Part shown: piece after piece, positions 8,732 to 18,403 of the stretch | Layout of the letters: every line of letters starts with the position of its first letter | Position numbering within the stretch: position 1 is the first letter of the stretch | Assembly (NCBI GenBank): GCA_021817345.1 | Contig: JAKAVC010000012.1 | Span: 1 to 55,558 of the forward strand | DNA: 55,558 nucleotides | Direction: 5' to 3' | From: Deltaproteobacteria bacterium | Lineage (GTDB): Bacteria > Desulfobacterota > Binatia > Binatales > Binataceae | Translations under genes and position numbers: made by a program | Notes under the pieces: model-generated | Told to the model about the DNA's origin: nothing | What the model saw: the letters and a program-made list of their open reading frames with translations, nothing else | Databases searched by the model: none

Positions 8732-10144
8732 TCATCGCGGCTTTTGCCGGCGGACCATCCGTACCGCGGAAAATCCGTCGAAGCCGCCGCGGTCCGGCCG
8801 AAGCACAATCATGCCCGGCGGACCGATAAGATCGCGGATTTCCGCCACGCCCGACGGCTCGGCGTCAAGCATGAAGTCGCGATTGCGTTCGAGAAACCCG
8901 GCCACCACCGCGCTTCCCTCCTCGGGCGCGAGACTGCACACGGCATAGACTATCGCGCCGCCCGGGCGCACAAGCGTCGCGGCATTGGAAAGAATCGCGG
9001 ACTGCACCTGGCCCATCCTGGCAGGATCGTCCGGACGAAGGCGCCATCGGAGCTCCGGATGCTCGCGCAGCGTGCCGAGCCCGGTGCATGGCGCGTCGAG
9101 CAGGACGAAATTGAAGGCCTCGTTGCGAAGCGGTAGCGCCGAGGACGTGTCGGCCTGAACGAACATAACGTTGCTATCGCCGAGCCGCCGCGCAACCGAC
9201 GCCGCCGCCCTAAGACCTGCCGGATTACGGTCAAGACCGACCACCCTGCCCCGCTCACCTGCGAGTTCCGCAAGATGGGTCGTCTTGCCGCCCGGCGCCG
9301 CGGCGCAATCGACAACCGTCGCACCGCGGGCGGGCGCAAGAAACCGCGCGACAATCTGCGAGGCCTCCGACTGCACGTGGAACAACCCGGCTCGGAAGCT
9401 TTCGGAATCGAAGCGCGGCGCACCCTTGAGAATCACGGTTTCGGGAAGCCGGCCCAGGGATGCCACTTCCATTCCGTCACGCTCGAGCTGCGCGAGAATT
9501 TCGTCGCGCCCGCCACGCCGGAGGTTAAGCCGTATTGCGGTCGGCGCGGCTTCGTTGTTCGCCGCCATCACGCTCTCCGCTCCGTCGGCGCCGAACCATT
9601 CGACCATCCGCTCAACCAGCCATCGCGGATGCGACCATCTAACGGCGAAATAGCCGAACTCATCGCGCGAGCGCGGCGGAAGAGCGATTGCGCTGCGCGA
9701 GGCGGCCCTGAGCACCGCGTTGACCAAGCCATGGGCGCCGCGCGAGGCCCGATTTTCGCGCGCCAGCGTGACGGCGGTATCGACGGCGGCGTGCTTCGGT
9801 ATCCGGTCGAGGAACCTGAGCTGAAAAAGCCCGAGACGGAGAATTTCGAGAACGGCCGGCTCGATCTCGCCGAGCGGACGGCGCGCGAGGCGCTCGATCT
9901 CGTAATCGAGCCGGCCTCGCCATGCGAGCGTCCCGAGCACAAGGCGCGTCAGCAGCCGGCGATCGGCTTCGGCAAACTCGGGCAATCGGTTCCCGAGCAG
10001 AACGTCGGCGTAGGCGCCGCGATTCTCGACCCGGACAAGGATTTCCAGCGCCGCGCGCCTTACCGCCAGTCCCGCGTCGTCGCGTTCGTGCCGGATGCGC
10101 GGCCGTGACGGCGGGCGGCGCTCGGTTTTGCGCTCGTCAGTCAC
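8732..10144 (-). CDS. rsmB: 16S rRNA m5C967 methyltransferase RsmB
   Basis: The 470-residue protein has an N-terminal NusB-like RNA-binding domain (about residues 25-160, RRAALEILVRVENRGAYAD and LGLFQLRFLDRIPKHAAVD) followed by a SAM-dependent m5C methylase domain. The methylase shows CAAPGGKTTHLAEL (SAM loop), the catalytic LDAPCTGLGTLREHPE with its cysteine, and a second YAVCSLAPEE cysteine motif. It methylates C967 of 16S rRNA. Its start overlaps the fmt stop by eight bases. The charged first 25 residues are not conserved in the family. Confidence 0.95.
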   Translation of the reverse strand: MTDERKTERRPPSRPRIRHERDDAGLAVRRAALEILVRVENRGAYADVLLGNRLPEFAEADRRLLTRLVLGTLAWRGRLDYEIERLARRPLGEIEPAVLEILRLGLFQLRFLDRIPKHAAVDTAVTLARENRASRGAHGLVNAVLRAASRSAIALPPRSRDEFGYFAVRWSHPRWLVERMVEWFGADGAESVMAANNEAAPTAIRLNLRRGGRDEILAQLERDGMEVASLGRLPETVILKGAPRFDSESFRAGLFHVQSEASQIVARFLAPARGATVVDCAAAPGGKTTHLAELAGERGRVVGLDRNPAGLRAAASVARRLGDSNVMFVQADTSSALPLRNEAFNFVLLDAPCTGLGTLREHPELRWRLRPDDPARMGQVQSAILSNAATLVRPGGAIVYAVCSLAPEEGSAVVAGFLERNRDFMLDAEPSGVAEIRDLIGPPGMIVLRPDRGGFDGFSAVRMVRRQKPR

Positions 10145-11090
10145 CGAGCTTCATGCCCGGTGCGAGACGGCGTCCGCGCGCGAAATCCGCGGCGTCCATC
10201 CGCTTGCGTCCCGGCGCCTGGACTTCGAGCAGTTCGAGCGTCCCCTCGCCGCATTGCACTACGACAGTCGGCGTCACGGCAAGCAGTATGCCGGGATCGG
10301 CTTCCTTCGCGTTCGCATCGACAACGCGGGCGCGGTAGATGAGCAATTCCCCCGCGCCAAGTTTCGTGCGCGCGACCGGCCAGGGATCGTAGGCGCGCGT
10401 CATCCGCTCGATTTCGACCGCGCTCTTTCGCCAATCGATAATCGCGTCGCTCTTTTCAACGGGCCTGGTGTACGTGGCAAGGCTCTCGTCCTGCGGAGTT
10501 TCCGGGATTTCGCCCGCGCGAAGCTTCCTTAGCGTTTCGAGCAGCGCGTCGGCGCCGAGCTCGGCGAGCTTCGCCTTGAGCGTGGCCTGCGTATCGCCGG
10601 GTTCGATCTCGATCGCGCGCCAATGGAGGGTCGGGCCGGCGTCCATCTCCTCGGTCATGCGCATAATCGTCACGCCGGTATCGAAGTCGCCGGCGAGCAG
10701 AGCGCCCTCTATCGGAGCGGCCCCGCGATGGCGCGGCAGGAGCGAAGCGTGGACATTGAGCGGCATGATTTTCGGCACCGCGAGAACGGCGGGCGGCAGG
10801 ATTCGCCCGTAGGCGGCGACCACGAGCAAATCGGGCTCGAACGCTTTGAGCTGTTCGAGGAATTCCGCGCTCTTTATCCGCGTGGGCTTGAGCGTGGGAA
10901 TCGAATTGCGTTCGGCAACGAGCGCAACCGGCGAAGGTTTCGGACGAAGCCCGCGCCCGGCCGGTTTGTCGCGGCCCGTTACCACGCCGACGACGGTGAA
11001 ATCCGCGCCGGAAGCCGCGACGAGGCGCTCCAGAATTCGGGCCGCCAGTTCCGGCGTGCCCATAAAGACAATTCGAAGGGGCTTGTCGAT
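10137..11090 (-). CDS. fmt: Methionyl-tRNA formyltransferase, unusual start codon
   Basis: The protein formylates initiator Met-tRNA using 10-formyl-tetrahydrofolate. Motifs seen: GRDKPAGRG, NVHASLLPRHRGAAPIEGALL (formyl-folate site), and TGVTIMRMTEEMDAGP. The first usual start is ATG at 11063 (MGTPEL), but that would drop the Rossmann strand RIVF that precedes it in the family. The in-frame codons upstream do encode PLRIVF, and a reading DKPLRIVFMGTPE begins after an ATC at 11088-11090. No ATG, GTG or TTG is in frame there before def. I list the ATC as the likely true beginning. It lies between def and rsmB in a classical cluster. Confidence 0.9.
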   Translation of the reverse strand: MDKPLRIVFMGTPELAARILERLVAASGADFTVVGVVTGRDKPAGRGLRPKPSPVALVAERNSIPTLKPTRIKSAEFLEQLKAFEPDLLVVAAYGRILPPAVLAVPKIMPLNVHASLLPRHRGAAPIEGALLAGDFDTGVTIMRMTEEMDAGPTLHWRAIEIEPGDTQATLKAKLAELGADALLETLRKLRAGEIPETPQDESLATYTRPVEKSDAIIDWRKSAVEIERMTRAYDPWPVARTKLGAGELLIYRARVVDANAKEADPGILLAVTPTVVVQCGEGTLELLEVQAPGRKRMDAADFARGRRLAPGMKLGD

Positions 11091-11094
11091 GGGT

Positions 11095-11637
11095 CTAAAT
11101 AAGGACCGAGGGGGACTTCGCTTTCTCGAACTCCCCGTCCCGGATCATTTTCCTGAGCTTGCGCCGGTAAAGCTCGCGCTTGATTCTGCTTATCCGGTCG
11201 ATGAACAACCTGCCTTCGAGATGGTCGATCTCGTGCTGGAGGGCGACCGCGAGCAGGTCATCCGCCTCGATTTCGACCTCCTCCTGCTCGGGCGTCCATG
11301 CCCGCACCAGCACTTCCTTGGCGCGCTTTACGTCGGCGGTGAAATCGACGACCGAGAGGCATCCCTCTTCCCACACGATCGAGCCGTGCGTCTCAACGAT
11401 TTCCGGGTTGATCAGCTTGAGCAGGTTCTTGCCCGGATTCTCGTGATCGACGTCGATAACAATCACGCGCCTTGACTCGCCGACCTGGGGCGCGGCAAGA
11501 CCGACCCCTGGCGCCGCGTACATCGTCTGCACCATCGAGTCGATAAATCCCGCGAGCTTGCCGTCGATATTTTCAACCGTCCGCGCCGGTTCCTTGAGAA
11601 CCGGATCCGGGAACTTTCTTATCTTCAGAAGCGCCAT
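11095..11637 (-). CDS. def: Peptide deformylase
   Basis: This 180-residue metalloenzyme removes the formyl group from new polypeptides. The three family motifs are complete: GVGLAAPQVG near residue 45, EEGCLSV near 92 and QHEIDHLEGRLF near 133, giving the Cys and two His metal ligands and the catalytic Glu. The stop lies a few bases before the first codons of fmt, which supplies the opposite activity. Confidence 0.97.
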   Translation of the reverse strand: MALLKIRKFPDPVLKEPARTVENIDGKLAGFIDSMVQTMYAAPGVGLAAPQVGESRRVIVIDVDHENPGKNLLKLINPEIVETHGSIVWEEGCLSVVDFTADVKRAKEVLVRAWTPEQEEVEIEADDLLAVALQHEIDHLEGRLFIDRISRIKRELYRRKLRKMIRDGEFEKAKSPSVLI

Positions 11638-11729
11638 CTGCTTGACGAAAATTTATCAAAGCATCCCCACTGCATAAAGCCGGTTTCGGGCTACCGATCC
11701 CGCCAAGCCGCGGCCGTCACAAACGGCGC

Positions 11730-12659
11730 CTACGCCGCCATCCCGTGCTTTGCGAGGAATGATTCGGTCGCCCGGATGCACTCCTCGGGACGCTCGATCT
11801 GGAGAAAATGGGTCGTCTCGGGGATCGCCTCGTAGGCGAGCGCAAACTCCTCGGCGAGCGCTCGCCCGATCAGCGCTGGCGCGCCCACGTCTTCGAGATT
11901 CGGGTCGCCGCAGACCAGCTTGACCGGCACCTTGAGCCGCCCGACCGCGTACCACAGCTCCTGGTCGCGGGTTTCGGCGAAGACCTGCGCCTCGAACTCG
12001 CGCGGGCACTTGAGCACCCACTTTCCGGTCGAATCCTCGGGCCTGAGCGTCGCACAGGCCATCAGCTCGTATGCCTCGGGACGCCATCGCTTGAACGCCG
12101 GAATCGACGCGAGTTGCGCCGCGAAATCGTCCGGCTTCGCGTACCGCTCGGTGCGCCGGCGCGCCCGCGAGGCGAGCGAATCCTTGTTGGTGAGCTGCTC
12201 GACGCGCAGCGGATGGCCCTCGCGCGGATAGATCGGCGGCTCGAACAGCACCAGCGCCCGCCATCGCTCGGGATGCGCCTCGGCGTGACGGATCGCGGCA
12301 AGCGCGGACAGCGAATGAAACACCCCCGCCATCGGACGCGCCCCAAGTTCCCGATCGATAGCCACGCAGATGCCCTCGAGGTCGCGCGTAAACTGGAGCA
12401 GGTGATGATGCGCGGGATCGCCGTGAAGCGGATTCTCGCCGTGATTGCGCATGTCGAACAGGATCACTTCGTAGCGGTCGCGAAGCGGCCCCCAGAACGG
12501 CAGGTACGCGTCGATCGCAAGGCCGTTGCCATGACTGAGCACCAGGCGCGGGCCAGCGGGGTTTCCATGCTGCCTCACGCGGATTATCGCGCCGTCGTCC
12601 ATCACGGCGTCGAACACCCGCGCGGGCGTCGGTAGTGTGACTTTTTCCAGATGCTTCAT
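11730..12659 (-). CDS. Alpha/beta-fold hydrolase
   Basis: The 309-residue protein has the alpha/beta hydrolase layout: an oxyanion-hole HGN in LVLSHGNGLAID, the DMRNHGEN turn, a nucleophile-elbow GVFHSLSAL where Ser stands in a less usual H-S-L-S context instead of GxSxG, an Asp in CGDPN and a late His in TTHFLQIERPEE. The substrate is unknown; esters, lactones and epoxides are all possible. It lies between priA and def on the same strand, with no obvious functional link to either. No signal peptide. Confidence 0.85.
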   Translation of the reverse strand: MKHLEKVTLPTPARVFDAVMDDGAIIRVRQHGNPAGPRLVLSHGNGLAIDAYLPFWGPLRDRYEVILFDMRNHGENPLHGDPAHHHLLQFTRDLEGICVAIDRELGARPMAGVFHSLSALAAIRHAEAHPERWRALVLFEPPIYPREGHPLRVEQLTNKDSLASRARRRTERYAKPDDFAAQLASIPAFKRWRPEAYELMACATLRPEDSTGKWVLKCPREFEAQVFAETRDQELWYAVGRLKVPVKLVCGDPNLEDVGAPALIGRALAEEFALAYEAIPETTHFLQIERPEECIRATESFLAKHGMAA

Positions 12660-12753
12660 CGCGCAACGTGAGCATTAGAATTTATGCGCCGGCGCCGCCG
12701 TGCAAGTGCCGTGCGGCAGAAAAGGCTCGCCTCGACGGCGCGCGGTTTTACTT

Positions 12754-15237
12754 TCAGAGCATCCGGACGGGGTCGATATCGACGATGAGATGAACGCGCT
12801 GCGCGTCGGCGCGTGAGGCGAGCGCGCTTCGCATCGCGGCAAGCGCGCTGCGCATCGCGCCGAGACTCTCCGACTTCACCATCACCTGCCATCGGTAGCG
12901 CTTCTTGATGCGCTCGATCGGCGCGGGCGCCGGCCCGAGCACGCGAAACGTATCCGGGGCGTTTCCCGCGTTGCGCGCCAGTGTCGCCGCGGCCTCCGAG
13001 GCGAGCCGCTCGACCGCGCGCGGCTCCTCGCCTTCGATTCGGACCATCGCAAGCCGCGCAAACGGCGGATAGAAAAGCTCGCGGCGCAGTTCCAGCTCGC
13101 GCCGGATGAAACGCGCGTAATCCTGCTCGCGCGCGGCGCGGATACTGTAATGATGCGGCGCAAAGGTCTGGATTATGACGCGGCCGGGCCGCTCGCCGCG
13201 TCCGGCGCGTCCCGCGACCTGGGTCAGCAACTGGAAAGTGCGTTCCGCCGAACGAAAGTCGGGCAGGTTGAGCGCAAGGTCGGCCAGAATTACCGCGGCC
13301 AGCGTGACGTTCGGGAAGTCGAAACCCTTGGTGATCATCTGGGTTCCGACCAGCACGTCGATTTCACCGGCCCGAAGCGCGGAGACGATCGCCGCGCGCG
13401 CTCCGCGCCGTCCGCTCGTGTCGCTGTCCATCCTTTCTATTCGCGCGCCGGGAAGAAGCTCGCCGAGCGCGGACTGGAGCCGCTCGGTGCCGAAGCCCTG
13501 CCCCTCCAGGCCAAGCTGGCCGCATTCCGGGCATTGCTCCGGCGCCTCGATTCGTTCGCCGCAATAATGGCATCGAAGCGACCGGTCGCTCAGATGGAAC
13601 GTCATCGCGACGCTGCAGCTCCGGCACGCGATCACGTTGCCGCACAGATGGCATTGAAGAAAATTGTGATAGCCGCGGCGGTTCAGAAACACGATACTCT
13701 GGCCGCCCGCTTCGAGATTGGAGCGAAGCTCGGCGACCAGCGTCCGCGAAAGCGGCACTGCGGGAGCCGCGGATTTGCGCTCATCAGGTTTGACTAAAGC
13801 CGCGCGCGCCGCGGCCATCTCCTGGCGCAGATCGATCACCTCGACCTCGGCCATCGGGCGCCCCGCGACCCGGCGCGCAAGCCTGAGCATCCGGTAGCGC
13901 CCGCGCCGCGCATTGAAAAACGATTCCGCCGACGGCGTCGCCGAGCCGAGCACGACCGGGCATCGCGCAAACCGTCCGAGCGCCACGGCGAGGTCCCGCG
14001 CATGGTAGCGGATTCCCTCCTCGCTCTTGTACGCCGCGTCATGCTCTTCATCGACGATGACCAGCCCGGCGTCGGGTATCGGAGCGAAGATTAGAGAGCG
14101 CGGGCCGATCATGATTCGCGCCTCGCCGCCGAGCGTCGCCATCCAGCTCGCCCATCGCTCCGTGACGGTCTGTGCGCTGTGCGCAACCCCGACCAAGGAG
14201 CCGAAGCGCGCGCGAAACGAGCGCACCAGTTCGTCGGCAAGCGCGATTTCCGGAACCAGCACCACGACCTGCCGTCCGGTTTCGAGCGTCGCGCCGGCGA
14301 GCTGGAGATAGACTTCGGTCTTTCCGCTTCCGGTGACGCCGTAGAGCAGGAATGCCTGGAACGAGCGGTCCTCGATTCGCGGCCGGATAAGGGAAATCGC
14401 CTCGACCTGCTCGGGGGTAAGCGCGTAGGGCGGCTGAGCGGGTACTGCGCCGAACACGCCGTCGGCGGCGCTTGCGGGCGGCGTCCACGAATCGAGCGCG
14501 ACAAGGCCGCGGCTTGCGAGCGCCCGTATTATCGGCCGCGCGCCGGGAATTGCGCGCTCGATTTCTTCCATCGTCAGTCCCGACGAGCCTGCCCCGGCGA
14601 GGAGCGATACGATCTCGCGCTGTTTCGGCCCGCGAAGCGGCCGGCTATCGCCGCCCTCGCCAAGCCGCACCCGTATCATCCCGGCAACCTCGCGACGCCG
14701 TCCGCGCGTGGCGGAGCGCGTCGTAACGATTCCCTCCGCCGAGAGCGCGCCCAGCGCCGCGACCATCGCGGTGCCCTTGGCGTCGAGCCGCGTCAGTTGC
14801 CGCGCCGTCATCGGGCGCCGTGCGAGCGCCTCGACCAGCGCCCGCTCCGAATCGGTCATCGTAGCCGCGCGAAGCGGGTCGGGCGCGCGGGCAAGCTGAT
14901 AGACGGTTTTCGACTCGACCCGCGCGGCGGCCGGGATGATGCTCCGGTAGGCGTCGGCGAGGGAGACCATGTAGTAGTTCGACAGGAACTCGAAAAGCTG
15001 CAGATGAGGGGGGTCGAAGAGCGGTTTCGGCTCGAGCAGTTCAAGTATCGGCTTGAGTTCGCCGGCCTTCTCCGCGCCGTCCAGGATTTCCAGCACGACG
15101 GCGGTGACCTTGCGCGAGCGCAGCGGCACGAGCACGCGATGGCCCGGCGCTATCTGGGCGCCGAACGCGGCTGGAACGGCGTAGGTCAGCACGTCAACCT
15201 TGCCAACCGCTCCGACAACGACCACCCTTGCCTGCAT
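12754..15237 (-). CDS. priA: Primosomal helicase PriA
   Basis: The 827-residue protein restarts stalled replication forks. It has an N-terminal DNA-binding domain (residues 1-150, ending in the HLQLFEFLSNYYMVSL region), a superfamily 2 helicase with Walker A GVTGSGKTEVYLQ and DEEH box (VDEEHDAAYKSEEG), and the PriA zinc cluster of eight cysteines (CHLCGNVIACRSC, CHYCG, CPECG). GTQMITKGFDFPNVTLA and QVAGRAGRG are the late helicase motifs. Length is normal for the family. Confidence 0.97.
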   Translation of the reverse strand: MQARVVVVGAVGKVDVLTYAVPAAFGAQIAPGHRVLVPLRSRKVTAVVLEILDGAEKAGELKPILELLEPKPLFDPPHLQLFEFLSNYYMVSLADAYRSIIPAAARVESKTVYQLARAPDPLRAATMTDSERALVEALARRPMTARQLTRLDAKGTAMVAALGALSAEGIVTTRSATRGRRREVAGMIRVRLGEGGDSRPLRGPKQREIVSLLAGAGSSGLTMEEIERAIPGARPIIRALASRGLVALDSWTPPASAADGVFGAVPAQPPYALTPEQVEAISLIRPRIEDRSFQAFLLYGVTGSGKTEVYLQLAGATLETGRQVVVLVPEIALADELVRSFRARFGSLVGVAHSAQTVTERWASWMATLGGEARIMIGPRSLIFAPIPDAGLVIVDEEHDAAYKSEEGIRYHARDLAVALGRFARCPVVLGSATPSAESFFNARRGRYRMLRLARRVAGRPMAEVEVIDLRQEMAAARAALVKPDERKSAAPAVPLSRTLVAELRSNLEAGGQSIVFLNRRGYHNFLQCHLCGNVIACRSCSVAMTFHLSDRSLRCHYCGERIEAPEQCPECGQLGLEGQGFGTERLQSALGELLPGARIERMDSDTSGRRGARAAIVSALRAGEIDVLVGTQMITKGFDFPNVTLAAVILADLALNLPDFRSAERTFQLLTQVAGRAGRGERPGRVIIQTFAPHHYSIRAAREQDYARFIRRELELRRELFYPPFARLAMVRIEGEEPRAVERLASEAAATLARNAGNAPDTFRVLGPAPAPIERIKKRYRWQVMVKSESLGAMRSALAAMRSALASRADAQRVHLIVDIDPVRML

Positions 15238-15397
15238 CGCGTTGGAAGATACCCTATCCGATGGCGGCTTCGCGGCGCCGCCACCGGCAGTTTATACCGG
15301 CACGGTCCGGGATGCGCGACGGTGGCTTTCCCGAGACGGGCCAGTCTGATTGAATCGATTGTCCGGGTATTGCCCCGCTGACAGGACATATCTCAAG

Positions 15398-16564
15398 ATG
15401 CTGCGTTTTCTCACTGCCGGCGAATCGCACGGTCCCGAGCTGGTCGCCGTTGTCGAAGGCGTTCCCGCCGGCTTCGACGTGGATATCGCCCGTATCAATG
15501 CCGACCTGGCGCGCCGTCAGAAGGGCTACGGACGCGGCGGGCGGATGCTTATCGAAAAGGACCAGGTTCGCCCGGTCTCGGGAATCCGTTTCGGGCGCAC
15601 GATGGGAAGCCCGATTACCTTCATTATCGAGAATCGGGACTTCAAGAACTGGCAGAAGCGGATGTCGGCCGATCCGGCCGACCGCGACCAAGTGACGCCG
15701 GTTACGCGTCCCCGGCCCGGCCATGCCGATCTTGCCGGCGTGCTCAAATACAACCTCGAGGATATTCGCGACGTGCTCGAACGCGCCTCCGCGCGCGAGA
15801 CCACCGCCCGCGTCGCAATCGGCTCGCTGGCCAGGCAACTGCTCGCTCCGTTCGGAATCTCGATTTTGGGCTATGTGGTCAGTATCGGCCCGATCGAGGC
15901 AAAGACGCCCGAGGGGCTTGCGATGGAGGAGCTGGCGCGCATCACCGAGGAATCGCAGGTGCGGGTCGCCGACCCCGACGCCGAGCGCGCGATTATCGCC
16001 GAGATCGACGCGTGCAAAAAGACCGGCGATACTCTCGGCGGGGTGGTCGAAGTGGTCGCCACCGGACTTCCGGTCGGCCTTGGAAGCCACGTTCAGCGGG
16101 ATCGCAAGCTCGACGCGCGCATCGGGTTCGCCTTGATGAGCCTGCAGGCGGTCAAGGGCGTCGAATTCGGATGGGGTTTTCGGGCGGCGCGCGTGCGCGG
16201 CTCCGAACTTCATGACGAAATCGGCTACGACGCCGCCGAAAGGCGCTTCACGCGTTTCTCCAACAACTCGGGCGGAACGGAAGGCGGGATGAGCACGGGC
16301 GAGCCGCTTCGCGTGCGCGCCGCGTTCAAGCCCCTGTCCACCCTGATGCGCCCGCTGCGTTCCGTGGACATCCGCACCAAGGCCGAAGCCGTCGGCGCGA
16401 TCGAGCGCTCCGACGTATGCGCGATTCCGGCCGCGGCGGTTATCGCGGAGACGGTCGTGGCGTTCGAGCTGGCCAACGCCTTCATCGAGAAATTCGGCGG
16501 CGACTCGCTCGTCGAGATCATGCGCAATTACCAGGGCTATCTCGGGCAGGTTCGCAACTATTGA
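15398..16564 (+). CDS. aroC: Chorismate synthase
   Basis: The enzyme makes chorismate from EPSP using reduced FMN, the last step of the shikimate pathway. Signatures: FLTAGESHGPELV at the N-terminus, GYGRGGRMLIEKD, RPGHADLAG, ASARETTARVA, and NNSGGTEGGMSTGEPL. The open frame extends 16 codons upstream, but conserved homology begins at ATG 15398, giving 388 residues. It is first in an aroC-aroK-aroB operon, divergent from priA with about 160 bases between them. Confidence 0.97.
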   Translation: MLRFLTAGESHGPELVAVVEGVPAGFDVDIARINADLARRQKGYGRGGRMLIEKDQVRPVSGIRFGRTMGSPITFIIENRDFKNWQKRMSADPADRDQVTPVTRPRPGHADLAGVLKYNLEDIRDVLERASARETTARVAIGSLARQLLAPFGISILGYVVSIGPIEAKTPEGLAMEELARITEESQVRVADPDAERAIIAEIDACKKTGDTLGGVVEVVATGLPVGLGSHVQRDRKLDARIGFALMSLQAVKGVEFGWGFRAARVRGSELHDEIGYDAAERRFTRFSNNSGGTEGGMSTGEPLRVRAAFKPLSTLMRPLRSVDIRTKAEAVGAIERSDVCAIPAAAVIAETVVAFELANAFIEKFGGDSLVEIMRNYQGYLGQVRNY

Positions 16565-16572
16565 CGACGGGA

Positions 16573-17157
16573 ATGCGCGCGATGGCGCCCAGGCTGATCC
16601 TGACCGGCTTCATGGCTACCGGCAAAAGCGCGGTCGCCGCGATAGTCGCGCGCCGGCTCGGATGGCCGCTGTTAGACACCGACCAGCGCCTGGTCGCGCG
16701 CGCGGGAAAACCCGTTGCGGCGATTTTCAGCGAGGACGGCGAGCCGCGATTCCGCCGCCTCGAACGCGAAGTGATCGAGGAAATCGCGCGCGACCGGTGC
16801 CGATGCGCGTTATGCAAACGTCCGCGTCCGGCGGTCGTCGCGACCGGAGGCGGCGCGCTGGTGGACGAGGCCAACTATCGGGCGCTCAACGCATCCGGCG
16901 TGATAATATGCCTTAGCGCGCGGCCCGACGTGATCGCGCGCCGGGTCAAAAAGTCCAGGACCGAGCGCCCCAAGCTGCTCGAAGGCGGAAAATCGCTTCC
17001 CGACCGGATCGCGGAACTGCTCGCCGAGCGCCGTGAAGCCTACGCGCGCGCCGAAGTTACGATCGACACCTCCGACATCACGGTTGAAGAGGCCGCCGAA
17101 CGCGTGCTCGCGGCCTTTATCGCCCATGGAGCGCCGCGATGCGCACGTTCCGCGTAG
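16573..17157 (+). CDS. aroK: Shikimate kinase with an unusual cysteine insert
   Basis: This 194-residue kinase phosphorylates shikimate with ATP. It shows Walker A GFMATGKSA, the shikimate-binding DTDQ and FRRLERE, and ATGGGAL. Between the helix EIARD and the VVATGGGA strand it carries CRCALCKRPRP with three cysteines (about residues 76, 78 and 81) that are not part of the usual fold; they could bind a metal or be incidental. The frame is open into aroC, but ATG 16573, nine bases after the aroC stop, is the natural start. It overlaps aroB by 19 bases. Confidence 0.93.
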   Translation: MRAMAPRLILTGFMATGKSAVAAIVARRLGWPLLDTDQRLVARAGKPVAAIFSEDGEPRFRRLEREVIEEIARDRCRCALCKRPRPAVVATGGGALVDEANYRALNASGVIICLSARPDVIARRVKKSRTERPKLLEGGKSLPDRIAELLAERREAYARAEVTIDTSDITVEEAAERVLAAFIAHGAPRCARSA

Positions 17158-18221
17158 AGCTCGGCCCCTTAAGCCATCCGGTCCACGTCGGCGCGGGCCT
17201 GCTCGACCGATTGGGCGAACTCGCGCACGAGGCGCGGCTCAGGCCCGGGCGCACGCTATTGGTCACGGACTCCAACGTCGGCCCGCTTTACGCCGAGCGT
17301 GCGATTGCGTCGCTATCGCACGCGGGATTCAAAGCGGCAAAAATAGAAATCGCGGCGGGCGAAGCGAGCAAATCGCTCGCGACGCTCTCCGCCGTCTACG
17401 ACCGGATGGTCGAGGCGGAACTCGATCGGCAAAGCCCCGTGTTCGCGCTCGGCGGCGGTGTGGTGGGCGATCTCGCGGGCTTCGCCGCCGCGTCCTACAT
17501 GCGCGGAGTGTCGCTGGTGCAGGTGCCAACAACGGTTGTCGCGGCGGTCGATTCCTCGCTCGGCGGCAAGACCGGCGTCAACCATCCGCGCGCCAAGAAT
17601 CTTATCGGCGCGTTCTATCAGCCGCGGATGATCGTCGCGGACGTGAGCGCGCTCAAGACGCTCGGCGAGCGCGAGTTCCGCGAGGGACTGGCCGAGGTGA
17701 TCAAGTACGGCGCGATAATGGACGCGCCGATGATAGCCGAGTTGGAGCGCGGCCTCGGCGCGATCCTTTCGCGCGAGCCGGACGCGATGGAAGCGATGGT
17801 CGAGCGCTCGCTCAGGCACAAGGCCTTTGTCGTCGAACGCGACGAGCACGAGGGCGGACTTCGGAAAATCCTCAATTTCGGCCATACCGTCGGCCATGCG
17901 ATCGAAGCGTCGGCCGGTTATGGCAGCTATCTCCACGGCGAGGCGGTCGCGGTCGGAATGGTTGCGGCGGCGAGGCTGTCGCGCGCGTACGCGGGGCTCG
18001 ATGCGGGCGAAGCGGCGCGGCTTGAAGGATTAATCCGTGCCGCCGGGCTTCCGGTCGCGATGCCTTCGGGATGGCGTGCCGGCGATTTCGAACGCGCGCT
18101 CAGGCTCGACAAGAAGCGCGCCGATGACGGCATCGAGTTCGTTCTTATCGATCGCCTCGGCCACGCCTTCACAAAGAAGCTTGCCTTCGACGAAATCGTC
18201 GCCAGCCTGACGCGCGCGTAG
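17139..18221 (+). CDS. aroB: 3-dehydroquinate synthase
   Basis: The 360-residue NAD- and metal-dependent enzyme converts DAHP to 3-dehydroquinate, the second step of the shikimate pathway. Diagnostic blocks: ALGGGVVGDLAGFAAASYMRG, VPTTVVAAVDSSLGGKTGVNHPRAKNLIG, LAEVIKYGAI, and LNFGHTVGHAIEA with metal-binding His residues. The start overlaps the end of aroK, so translation is likely coupled. No strong terminator is evident directly behind it. Confidence 0.97.
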   Translation: MRTFRVELGPLSHPVHVGAGLLDRLGELAHEARLRPGRTLLVTDSNVGPLYAERAIASLSHAGFKAAKIEIAAGEASKSLATLSAVYDRMVEAELDRQSPVFALGGGVVGDLAGFAAASYMRGVSLVQVPTTVVAAVDSSLGGKTGVNHPRAKNLIGAFYQPRMIVADVSALKTLGEREFREGLAEVIKYGAIMDAPMIAELERGLGAILSREPDAMEAMVERSLRHKAFVVERDEHEGGLRKILNFGHTVGHAIEASAGYGSYLHGEAVAVGMVAAARLSRAYAGLDAGEAARLEGLIRAAGLPVAMPSGWRAGDFERALRLDKKRADDGIEFVLIDRLGHAFTKKLAFDEIVASLTRA

Positions 18222-18403
18222 AGCCGGCGTCCCCGCCATATCGGTTCTATACGGGTTTTTCCCCGCGCCGACGCGCCGAATAGCCAGCGGTCGGCGGGTG
18301 GCCTTTGCCATTCGATGAGTGTATTTTAAGCGCAAGACGCCCGGTAGCGCCGTAAAGCGATTTGCGGAGCTTGCCGGAAGATGCGGAGGGGTGGAGGTGC
18401 GGT

